Assembly: GCA_021846845.1 (NCBI GenBank)
Contig: JAJZWB010000009.1
Location: 1 to 44,966, forward strand
Reading direction: 5' to 3'
DNA length: 44,966 nucleotides
Source: Actinomycetes bacterium
GTDB lineage: Bacteria; Actinomycetota; Thermoleophilia; Solirubrobacterales; Solirubrobacteraceae
Shown: positions 38,890-44,966 of the stretch, piece by piece
Layout: each line of letters begins with the position of its first letter
How positions within the stretch are numbered: position 1 is the first letter of the stretch
Program-made: the position numbers and the translations under genes
Notes under the pieces: generated by a model
Databases searched by the model: none
Told to the model about the DNA's origin: nothing
The model's input: only the letters and a program-made list of their open reading frames with translations

Positions 38890-41430
38890 TCACGAGCGGA
38901 CCCGCTCGTTGCCCGGGTCAAGCAGGGGCGTCGAGTCGACCGTCGCAACGGTCGCCGGGTACAGCTCGCCCATGTACTCGACCCTCAGCTCGGCGCCGAC
39001 CCGCGCGTGCTCGGGCGGCAGGTAGCTCATCAGGATGTGACGGCCGATCGACGGCCCCGCTCCCGCGCTGGTCACGTAGGAGCGGCGGCCCCTGGCGTCG
39101 ACGATCGCCTCGCCGTCGGCGGTCAGGACCGGCTCGCGGCCGAGCATGTAGCGCTTGACGCCCGAGCTTGAGGTGTGGTCGTCGACGGTCAGCGCGCACA
39201 TCGTCGCCGCCTGCGGCTCCTCACGGTGGCGGACGTGCGCCTCCCTGCCGATGAACTCCTGCTCCTTCACCGACCCCCAGGCCATCCCCGCCTCGACGAC
39301 GTTGTAGTCGCCCTCCAGCTCGGCGCCGTAGGCGCGATAGCACTTCTCCAGCCGCCCGGTGGTCCCGTAGACGCCGGCCCCGATCGGGACCGCGCCGTGC
39401 GGCGCGCCGGCCTCGGCGACGATGTCCCACAGCCTCGCGCCCTGCTCGATCGGGACGTACAGCTCCCAGCCGAGCTCTCCGACGTAGGAGATCCGGCTCG
39501 CGATCACCGACAGCGGCCCAACCTCGATCTCCCTCCAGCTTGCGAACGGGAAGCCCTCGTTGGAGACGTCGGCCGAGGTCACGCTTGAGAGGATGTCGCG
39601 CGCGCGCGGCCCCCAGAGCCCGAGAGTGGTCCAGGAGCTGGTCAGGTCGTGCGCCTGCGCCGATCCGTCCGCGGGCAGGTTGTCCCCAAACCACTTGAGG
39701 TCCGACATCCCGAAGGCGCCGCCCGTCACCACGCGGAACGCGTCGTCGGCCATCCGCATGATCGTCAGGTCGGCCTTGAAGCCGCCCGACGGCGTCAGCA
39801 CCGGGGTGTAGACGACGCGCCCGACGGGCACGTCCATCTGGCGCATGGCGACACGCTGCACCGCGTCGAGCGCGCCCGGCCCGGTGACGTCGAAGATCGC
39901 GAACGCCGTCAGGTCGATGTAGCCGGCGCGGTCGCGCATCGCCAGGTGCTCGGCGTTGATGATCGGCGACCACCAGCGCGACTCCCACTCGGCCTCACGC
40001 CGGACGATGCGATCCCCGTACTCCTCCAGCAGGCCGGAGTTGGACTCGTACCAATGCGGGCGCTCCCAGCCGGCGGCCTCGTAGAAGACCGCGCCGAGAG
40101 CCAGCTCGCGCTCGTAGTGGGGCGAGAGCTTGACCCTGCGGTCCGTTTCCCACTGCTCGGCAGGGTGGACGATCCCGTACATCTTGTTGAAGCCCTCGGC
40201 GACCCGGGCGCGGATGTGGGTCCTGGTCTTCTGGTGCGGGTAGGCGCGGGCGATGTTGGACTCGAAGACGTCTATCTCGGACTCGCCGTGGACCATCAGC
40301 TCGGCGACTGTCTTGCCGGCGCCGGGACCCTCCTTGATCCAGATCGCGGCGGCCGACCACAGGCCCCTGACCTCCGGCGTCTCGCCGAGCAGGGGCAGGC
40401 CGTCGAACGTCACCGACAGCAGCCCGTTGATCGCGTAGCGGACGCCGACCGACTCGTCGCCGACGATCTCGGGCACCAGCTCCAGCGCGTGCTCCATCTG
40501 CAGCTCGAAGTCGGCCTGGGTGAACGGCAGCTCGGTCGGGCTCAGCGCCGACTCCTCGATCGACGGGATCTCGTCGGCATCGAGCATGATCGGCCGGTGG
40601 GCATAGGAGCCGATCTCGAGCCCCCCGCCGTCCTGGCGCTCGTACATGTTCGTGTCCATGTCGCGGACGATCGGATAGTCCACGAGCGTGCGCGCGTCGG
40701 CGAACATCGCCACCGGCCCGACGTCGATCATCTGGTGCACCGCCGGGCTGAGCGGGATCCGTGCGCCCGCCATCGCCGCGATCCTCGGGCTCCAGCAGCC
40801 GCAGGCGATCACCACGCGGTCGGCCTCGATGTCACCGCGGTCGGTGCGCACCCTCACGACGCGGCCGTGCTCGACGTCGAGCCCGACGACCTCGGTGTTG
40901 GCCGCGACCGTCATCCCGGCCTCGATCGCCCGCTCGCGCATGATCGTCGCCGCACGCAGCGAGTCGACGACGCCGGCGCCCGGCGTGTAGAAGCCGCCGA
41001 GCAGGATCTGCTCGTTCACGAACGGGACGAGCTCCTTGATCTCGGCGGGGGTCAGCAGCGACGTCGGCTCGATCCCCCAGCTCCGAGCCGACGCCATGCG
41101 CCGCTGGAGCTCCTGCATGCGCGCCTCCGTCCGGGCGACCTCGATCCCGCCGCACTCCAGGTAGACGCCGAGATCCTTGTACTGGCGCATGCTCTCGAGC
41201 GTCAGCGAAGTGATCTCCTTGGCGTGGTCGACGGGGAAGATGAAGTTCGAGGCGTGGCCGGTGGAGCCGCCCGGATTGGGCAGCGGACCCTTGTCGAGGA
41301 GGGTGATCTCGGTCTCCCCCAGACGGCTGAGGTGGTAAGCGACCGAGTTGCCGACGATTCCCGCGCCGATGATCACGATTCGCTGGCGCGCGGGCAGCCG
41401 GCGGGTGGTCTGGATTTCTGTCTCTGTCAT
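38890..41430 (-). CDS. FAD-dependent dimethylglycine/sarcosine dehydrogenase-like protein with GcvT domain
   Basis: An 846-residue protein from ATG 41430; GTG 41433 is an alternative. Residues 1 to about 390 form a DAO-type FAD domain: RIVIIGAGIVGNSVAYHLSR binds the ADP part and GGSTGHASN has the His in the position that covalently holds FAD in DMGDH. From about residue 430 a GcvT-like tetrahydrofolate domain follows (AEWESRWWSPIINAEH, AMRDRAGYIDLTAFAIFDVT, SYVGELGWELYVPIEQGA, WGSVKEQEFIGREAHVR). Such enzymes demethylate N-methylglycines and pass the C1 unit to folate and electrons to Etf, matching the etfBA neighbours. The exact amine is not determinable. The promoter carries the GntR palindrome. 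Confidence 0.92.
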   Translation of the reverse strand: MTETEIQTTRRLPARQRIVIIGAGIVGNSVAYHLSRLGETEITLLDKGPLPNPGGSTGHASNFIFPVDHAKEITSLTLESMRQYKDLGVYLECGGIEVARTEARMQELQRRMASARSWGIEPTSLLTPAEIKELVPFVNEQILLGGFYTPGAGVVDSLRAATIMRERAIEAGMTVAANTEVVGLDVEHGRVVRVRTDRGDIEADRVVIACGCWSPRIAAMAGARIPLSPAVHQMIDVGPVAMFADARTLVDYPIVRDMDTNMYERQDGGGLEIGSYAHRPIMLDADEIPSIEESALSPTELPFTQADFELQMEHALELVPEIVGDESVGVRYAINGLLSVTFDGLPLLGETPEVRGLWSAAAIWIKEGPGAGKTVAELMVHGESEIDVFESNIARAYPHQKTRTHIRARVAEGFNKMYGIVHPAEQWETDRRVKLSPHYERELALGAVFYEAAGWERPHWYESNSGLLEEYGDRIVRREAEWESRWWSPIINAEHLAMRDRAGYIDLTAFAIFDVTGPGALDAVQRVAMRQMDVPVGRVVYTPVLTPSGGFKADLTIMRMADDAFRVVTGGAFGMSDLKWFGDNLPADGSAQAHDLTSSWTTLGLWGPRARDILSSVTSADVSNEGFPFASWREIEVGPLSVIASRISYVGELGWELYVPIEQGARLWDIVAEAGAPHGAVPIGAGVYGTTGRLEKCYRAYGAELEGDYNVVEAGMAWGSVKEQEFIGREAHVRHREEPQAATMCALTVDDHTSSSGVKRYMLGREPVLTADGEAIVDARGRRSYVTSAGAGPSIGRHILMSYLPPEHARVGAELRVEYMGELYPATVATVDSTPLLDPGNERVRS

Positions 41431-41437
41431 CACAACA

Positions 41438-41449
41438 CTGATATATCAG
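41438..41449. promoter_or_regulatory. Perfect 12-bp palindrome, probable GntR operator (copy 2)
   Basis: CTGATATATCAG identical to the copy beside the GntR gene. It overlaps the -10 box of the dehydrogenase promoter and ends eight bases before the ATG, an arrangement that would let a bound GntR protein block transcription directly. Confidence 0.75.
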
Positions 41450-41469
41450 AGACAGATCAGTTGTGTCAA
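41440..41469 (-). promoter_or_regulatory. Promoter of the dehydrogenase-etfBA-etfD operon, probably leaderless
   Basis: On the minus strand TTGACA (41464-41469) and TATATC (41440-41445) are 18 bases apart. The expected transcription start falls at or next to GTG 41433/ATG 41430 and no ribosome site is present, so the message is likely leaderless. The -35 box lies in the first unit of a 25-bp tandem repeat. Confidence 0.65.
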
Positions 41470-41537
41470 CCCTCCGGGGGCATGCGCGTGTCAACCCTCC
41501 GGGGGTATGCGCGTGTCAGCCAACCCGGTCCATGCGC
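41463..41537. repeat. 25-bp tandem repeat (two near-exact, one degenerate copy) spanning the -35 region
   Basis: Units start at 41463, 41488 and 41513. Units 1 and 2 begin GTGTCAACCCTCCGGGGG and differ at one base; unit 3 keeps only the ends. On the minus strand each good unit contains TTGACA, so the -35 hexamer is duplicated 25 bases upstream. The array fills the gap before the convergent-strand end of the next MFS gene. Confidence 0.85.
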
Positions 41538-41597
41538 CTCCGAAGCGCCCGGCATCGCCCCCCCCCGGACCGGACAGGCGGCCCGACCCGTCGGCGA

Positions 41598-42788
41598 TCA
41601 GGCGAGCCTGGGCGCGCCGGCGCGCGCGACCATTCGCACCGCCGCCACCGCCGCCAGCGCGGTGGCGGCGCACGAGAGGATGAACGGCGCGCTCTCGCCC
41701 AGCGAGCCGATCGCCGCGCCGCCGACCGCCGACCCGGCCGCCAGCCCGGAGACGAGCGCGGCGGCGACCCACGTGAACGCCTCCGTCTCCACCCCCGGGG
41801 TCACCGCGCGTCCGATCAGCGCGTACTGGCAGGAGAAGATGGGCGCGCATGTGAGTCCGGCGAGCAGGCTGCAGACGAGCCCCTCGGGGATCGTGCGAGC
41901 GAAGATCAGCGGCGCCGCGCACAGCACCCCGGCGATCAGCAGCCCCCGGTAGCGATGCGCGAGCGGCGCGCGCCATGCCCGCGAGCCGTACCAGAGCCCT
42001 CCGGTCAGCGAGCCGGCGCTCCACAGTGCCAGCAGCAGGCCGGCGTCCGGGCGCGAGCCGGCGTGCAGCGCCAGCGACGGCAGCCCCACCTCGATCGCGC
42101 CCAGGCCCACCCCGGTGAGCGCGATCGGCCCCAGCAGCGCCCTCAGCTCCGGGATCCCGAGCGCCGGCGTTCGCTGCGCTCCGGGCGGCCGCGTGCCCGG
42201 TCCGGCGAGCAGCGGCGAGGCCACGAACAGCATCGTCCCGATCAGCCACACGACGGCACACAGCAGAACCGCGACCGCCGGCGAGGTGACGGTGACCACG
42301 ACCGCGACCAGCAGCGGTCCGGTCATCCAGATCAGCTCCTGGACGACGGAGTCCAGCGAGTAGGCGGTCTCGCGCAGGCCAGGGTCGTGCAGGATCTCAC
42401 GCATCAGGGCCCGGACGGTCGGCGCCACCGGCGGCATCAGGGCCCCGGCCGCCGCCGACAGCGGCACCAGTGCGACGGCCGGCGCATGGGCGTCGGCGGC
42501 CAGCACCAGGGCGACCAGCGCGACGGCCTGAAGCGCCACCGCCGGCAGCAGCACGCGACGGCGCCCAAGCGCGTCCACCAGCCGGCCGAGCACCGGCGCC
42601 GCGGCGGCGCTTGCGAACGCGTTCGCGCCCACCGCGATCCCGGCGGCGGCATAGGACCCGGTCCTGGAGTGGACCAGCAGCAGGATCGCCAGCGACGACA
42701 TCCCCTGGGGCAGGCGCGCGAGCAGCGCGGTCGCGAACATGCGCGCGCAGCCGGGGGCCGCCAGCACGTTGCGATAACCGGAGACCAC
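41598..42788 (-). CDS. MFS transporter
   Basis: A 396-residue, 12-helix major facilitator. Loop 2-3 has APVLGRLVDALGRRRVLLPA, the MFS motif A. Helix 1 (ARMFATALLARLPQGMSSLA) and FASPLLAGPGTRPPG-like central loop are as in small actinobacterial exporters. GTG 42788 is the start, 103 bases from the divergent NTF2-like gene. It lies upstream of the dehydrogenase operon on the same strand but is separated from it by the tandem repeat and promoter. Substrate unknown. Confidence 0.88.
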   Translation of the reverse strand: MVSGYRNVLAAPGCARMFATALLARLPQGMSSLAILLLVHSRTGSYAAAGIAVGANAFASAAAAPVLGRLVDALGRRRVLLPAVALQAVALVALVLAADAHAPAVALVPLSAAAGALMPPVAPTVRALMREILHDPGLRETAYSLDSVVQELIWMTGPLLVAVVVTVTSPAVAVLLCAVVWLIGTMLFVASPLLAGPGTRPPGAQRTPALGIPELRALLGPIALTGVGLGAIEVGLPSLALHAGSRPDAGLLLALWSAGSLTGGLWYGSRAWRAPLAHRYRGLLIAGVLCAAPLIFARTIPEGLVCSLLAGLTCAPIFSCQYALIGRAVTPGVETEAFTWVAAALVSGLAAGSAVGGAAIGSLGESAPFILSCAATALAAVAAVRMVARAGAPRLA

Positions 42789-42891
42789 CGTCCGAGCCTA
42801 CTGCGCGCACGGGGCGCCCTGGCGCCGGTCGGCGCACGGGCGGTTCTGGCACCATCGCGATCGCAAGCCATCCGAGCGTGAGGAGAGCCAA

Positions 42892-43185
42892 GTGGACGAG
42901 CAGCAGACCAGGCTGGCGGTGCAGGCTCATGCTGACGCGGTTGTCAGCGGCGACATCGATCATGTCGTGAGCGACTTCGTCGAGGAGATGCGCGCGGCCG
43001 TGCCGGAGATCGCCAGGACGCTGCCCGATCCGGTCAGCGCCGCCGAGGTGCGCAGCCTCGAGGTCGGAGCGGACGAGGCCGTGGCGGAGATCAGCTACAC
43101 GGGCGCGGGCCGGACGGTCACGATCCGCTCCCGCTGGCGCGAGGTCGAGGGCCGTCCGCAGATCTTCGCCGGCGAGCCCGTCTGA
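42892..43185 (+). CDS. Small NTF2/SnoaL-like protein
   Basis: A 97-residue protein with GTG start and AGGAGAG ribosome site. The pattern LAVQAHADAVVSGDIDHVVS, then a short strand-rich half (AVAEISYTGAGRTVTIRSRW and GRPQIFAGEPV), fits the cone-shaped NTF2/SnoaL fold used by small isomerases, cyclases or binding proteins. No catalytic Asp/His pair is obvious, so I assign only the fold. It is convergent with the EamA exporter gene, 18 bases away. Confidence 0.7.
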   Translation: MDEQQTRLAVQAHADAVVSGDIDHVVSDFVEEMRAAVPEIARTLPDPVSAAEVRSLEVGADEAVAEISYTGAGRTVTIRSRWREVEGRPQIFAGEPV

Positions 43186-43203
43186 GGCAGCCGGGCGCAG
43201 GCT

Positions 43204-44124
43204 TCACACTTCGGGCGGCGTCCCGCTCGCGCGGCGCGAGGCGCCGCCCGACGCTGCCATCACCAGCACCATGCCGGCCGCCGCGCGGGCGCTCAGCCCC
43301 TGGCCGAGCACGATCAGACCCATCAGCGCGGCAACGGCCGGCTCGAGGCTCATCAGCACGCCGAACACCGCCGGTCTGATCCGGCGCAGCGCCTCGAGCT
43401 CCAACGAGTACGGGATCGCCGAGGACAGCACGCCGACGGCGGCCCCGATCGCCAGCGCGCGCGGCGCCAGGAGCTGCGTCCCACCTGAGGCGAGACCGAC
43501 CGGCAGCACCATGGCCGCCCCCAGGCAGATCGCGACCGACAGCCCGGCCCCGGTCTCGAACGCGCGGCCCACGCGCGCGCTGACGACGATGTAGCAGCCC
43601 CACAGGGCTCCGGCCACGAGCGCGAACGCGATCCCGAGCCCGTCGATGCTGCCTCCCCCGCGCGTCAGCGCCAGGATCCCGGCGAGCGCGAGCCCGACCC
43701 AGACGAGGTCGACGCGCCGTCTGGAGCCGATCACCGCCACCGCCAGCGGACCGATGAACTCAAGCGACACCGCGACCCCGAGCGGGATCCGGTCGATGGA
43801 GCTGTAGAAGCACAGGTTCATCCCGGCGAGCACCGCCCCGAACAGGGCGGCCAGCGCCAGCCGCCGGCGATCCAGGTCTCCCGGCCGAGGCCTCGAGACG
43901 ACGATCAGGACCAGGCTCGCGAACGCCAGGCGGAGCAGCACGGCGCCCCCCGGGCCGACCGATCCGAACAGGTGCACCGACAGCGCGCCGCCCAGCTGGA
44001 CCGATGTGATGGCGACCATCACGAGTGCTGGCGACGGCACGCGCGCCAACGCACCGCCCGCGCCGGGGGCCGGCCCGACGGCGACCGTCGTCTCGGTCTC
44101 CGTGCCACCGCGCGCGATCGCCAT
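43204..44124 (-). CDS. EamA-family (RhtA-like) exporter
   Basis: A 306-residue, ten-helix drug/metabolite transporter with two EamA halves. SVQLGGALSVHLFGSVGPGG, LAGMNLCFYSSIDRIPLGVA and VSLEFIGPLAVAVIGSRR match RhtA, the threonine/homoserine exporter. The second half has ALWGCYIVVSARVG and PAVFGVLMSLEPAVAALMGL. I start it at ATG 44124 (MAIARGG); the tracked 92-codon extension is antisense to the divergent HATPase gene. It likely exports an amino acid or similar metabolite, but this is not specific from sequence alone. Confidence 0.88.
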   Translation of the reverse strand: MAIARGGTETETTVAVGPAPGAGGALARVPSPALVMVAITSVQLGGALSVHLFGSVGPGGAVLLRLAFASLVLIVVSRPRPGDLDRRRLALAALFGAVLAGMNLCFYSSIDRIPLGVAVSLEFIGPLAVAVIGSRRRVDLVWVGLALAGILALTRGGGSIDGLGIAFALVAGALWGCYIVVSARVGRAFETGAGLSVAICLGAAMVLPVGLASGGTQLLAPRALAIGAAVGVLSSAIPYSLELEALRRIRPAVFGVLMSLEPAVAALMGLIVLGQGLSARAAAGMVLVMAASGGASRRASGTPPEV

Positions 44125-44179
44125 GCAGGGGATCGTAGGCACACTCCCGCGACCGCCCACGGGAGTACTCTCGCCGCCG

Positions 44180-44941
44180 ATGCCGCCCACCTGCCCACGA
44201 TGCGGCGCCGAGCGCGAGCCTGACGCGCCGTGTGCGACGTGCGGCACGACGACGGCAGCGCCGTCGCCCGCACCCGACGAGGCGCTGCTGGAGCGCGTCG
44301 CGCATGCGATCCGGCAGGCGACGAGCGTCGCGCACGGCGTCGGTCGGGCGAGCGTCGCGCACGGCGTCGGGCGGGCGAGCGCGGGCGGCCGCGCGCCCAC
44401 GGAACTGCCCGCGGAGCTCGCGCAGCGGCTCGGACGTCAGGCCGTCCTGCTCCGTGACCAGATCGCCGCGCACGAGCAGTCCCGTGCCCGTCTCGTGGCG
44501 GCGCTGAACGAGGTGGAGCGAGCGCTCGCGCGCGGCGCCCCGACGCCGGGCGAGCCCGACGGCCCTCTGGTCGACGTGCGCCTGCCCCGGGTCCAGGGCT
44601 GCGCCGAGCTCGCACGCCGCCAGGTGCACAACCACTGCCGGGCCCTGATGGACCCGCCTGCGGCGGGCGAGGCCGCGCTGATCGCCTCCGAGCTGGTCGA
44701 CAACGCCTACGTCCATGGCCGGGGAGCGATCTCGCTCCGGGTGGCCGTCGTCGCGGAGCGGCTGCGGATCGAGGTCGCGGACGAGGGCAGCCCCAGCTGG
44801 ATCGGCGTCCGGGCAGCCGTGGACGGCGGGACGGGCGGCTGGGGACTGTGGATCGTCGAGCGGCTGTCGCTTTGCTGGGGCACCGACCCGGGGTCCGCGC
44901 GCGTCTGGGCGGAGCTGCCCCTGCGCGGATCCTGGCGTTAG
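44180..44941 (+). CDS. Zinc-ribbon HATPase (RsbW-like anti-sigma/serine kinase type)
   Basis: A 253-residue protein. It starts with a zinc ribbon CPRCGAEREPDAPCATCGT, then a disordered/helical segment that carries a nine-residue duplication (SVAHGVGRA), and a helical part (LGRQAVLLRDQIAAHEQSRA). The C-terminal 130 residues are a GHKL ATPase of the RsbW/SpoIIAB class: N box AALIASELVDNAYVHG, G1-like EVADEGSPSW, and GGWGLWIVERLSLCWG. Typical RsbW proteins phosphorylate anti-anti-sigma factors and bind sigma factors. ATG 44180 is chosen because it directly precedes the zinc ribbon. It is divergent from the EamA exporter. Confidence 0.82.
   Translation: MPPTCPRCGAEREPDAPCATCGTTTAAPSPAPDEALLERVAHAIRQATSVAHGVGRASVAHGVGRASAGGRAPTELPAELAQRLGRQAVLLRDQIAAHEQSRARLVAALNEVERALARGAPTPGEPDGPLVDVRLPRVQGCAELARRQVHNHCRALMDPPAAGEAALIASELVDNAYVHGRGAISLRVAVVAERLRIEVADEGSPSWIGVRAAVDGGTGGWGLWIVERLSLCWGTDPGSARVWAELPLRGSWR
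44324..44377. repeat. 27-bp in-frame tandem duplication in the HATPase gene
   Basis: Units 44324-44350 and 44351-44377 begin AGCGTCGCGCACGGCGTCGG and differ at one base; a shortened third start (AGCGCG) follows. Encodes SVAHGVGRA twice in the linker between zinc ribbon and helical region. Confidence 0.8.
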
Positions 44942-44966
44942 CCGCCGGGCCGACGCTGCGCGGATC

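Noticed and set aside
41463-41537. Iteron-type replication origin or attachment site
   Set aside because: Only three 25-bp units, no replication or integrase gene nearby, and the repeat overlaps a good promoter.
39649-41952. 767-codon plus-strand ORF opposite the dehydrogenase
   Set aside because: Antisense shadow of the FAD/GcvT gene; no domain and biased composition.
1-44966. tRNA, rRNA or transposon genes
   Set aside because: I saw no cloverleaf-like segments with conserved arms, no rRNA-like sequence and no transposase-like protein on either strand.

Overview
This is a GC-rich window of roughly 70% GC with dense, often translationally coupled genes, frequent GTG starts and one probable TTG start. 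The gene families (Tat-exported lipoprotein binding protein, ECF sigma factor with zinc anti-sigma factor, RsbW-like ATPase, DrrAB-type exporter, HutF-type histidine pathway, EtfD-type quinone reductase) point to a chromosome of a soil-type actinobacterium. Thermoleophilia/Solirubrobacterales is my best guess, but this is inference and not a database result. I see no rRNA, tRNA, CRISPR array, transposase or phage module. The region is metabolic and catabolic, with a few regulatory and toxin-antitoxin genes.

Layout. (1) 1-5970: the tail of an M20 amidohydrolase, then a four-gene peptide/nickel-type ABC importer operon whose two ATPases are fused into one chain. (2) 5691-12101: an MFS exporter divergent from a LysR regulator, followed by a tightly coupled four-gene catabolic operon. 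It encodes a zinc alcohol dehydrogenase, a formaldehyde-activating-enzyme (Fae) homologue, an enolase-superfamily acid dehydratase and a beta-hydroxyacid dehydrogenase. (3) 12211-12891: a VapBC toxin-antitoxin pair. (4) 12967-22242: a histidine-utilisation region. A hutU-hutI-hutF operon is flanked by two different histidine/aromatic ammonia-lyase-family genes, with an EAL-HDOD signalling gene and a small monooxygenase-like gene between. (5) 22278-28149: an MFS efflux pump, a SMARCAL1-like SNF2 helicase with a small Cys-rich protein, and a DrrAB-like exporter. (6) 28269-30842: a GntR regulator divergent from a threonine/serine ammonia-lyase, and an unrecognised protein. (7) 30889-33138: an ECF sigma/anti-sigma pair divergent from a collagen-like secreted protein whose signal peptide is interrupted by TGA. 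(8) 33238-41430: an amino-acid permease and a dimethylglycine/sarcosine-dehydrogenase-like operon with etfB, etfA and an EtfD-like iron-sulfur quinone reductase. (9) 41598-44941: two more exporters, a small NTF2-like protein and a zinc-ribbon HATPase.

How it fits together. Regions 6 and 8 appear to form one regulon. A perfect 12-bp palindrome (CTGATATATCAG, identical over 16 bp when strands are matched) lies between the divergent GntR and ammonia-lyase genes and again on the -10 box of the dehydrogenase operon about 12.5 kb away. Together these genes would demethylate N-methylated glycines, pass electrons through EtfBA and EtfD to quinone, and deaminate downstream serine/threonine. The strongest candidate for undescribed biology is the region-2 operon, which places a Fae homologue with its catalytic-type histidine among sugar-acid-like enzymes with no visible methanopterin genes. 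Next are the two lyase paralogues, which both have a shortened, non-Ala-Ser-Gly prosthetic-group loop. The window also carries at least five short (25-41 bp) tandem duplications, two of which copied the 3' end of a gene.
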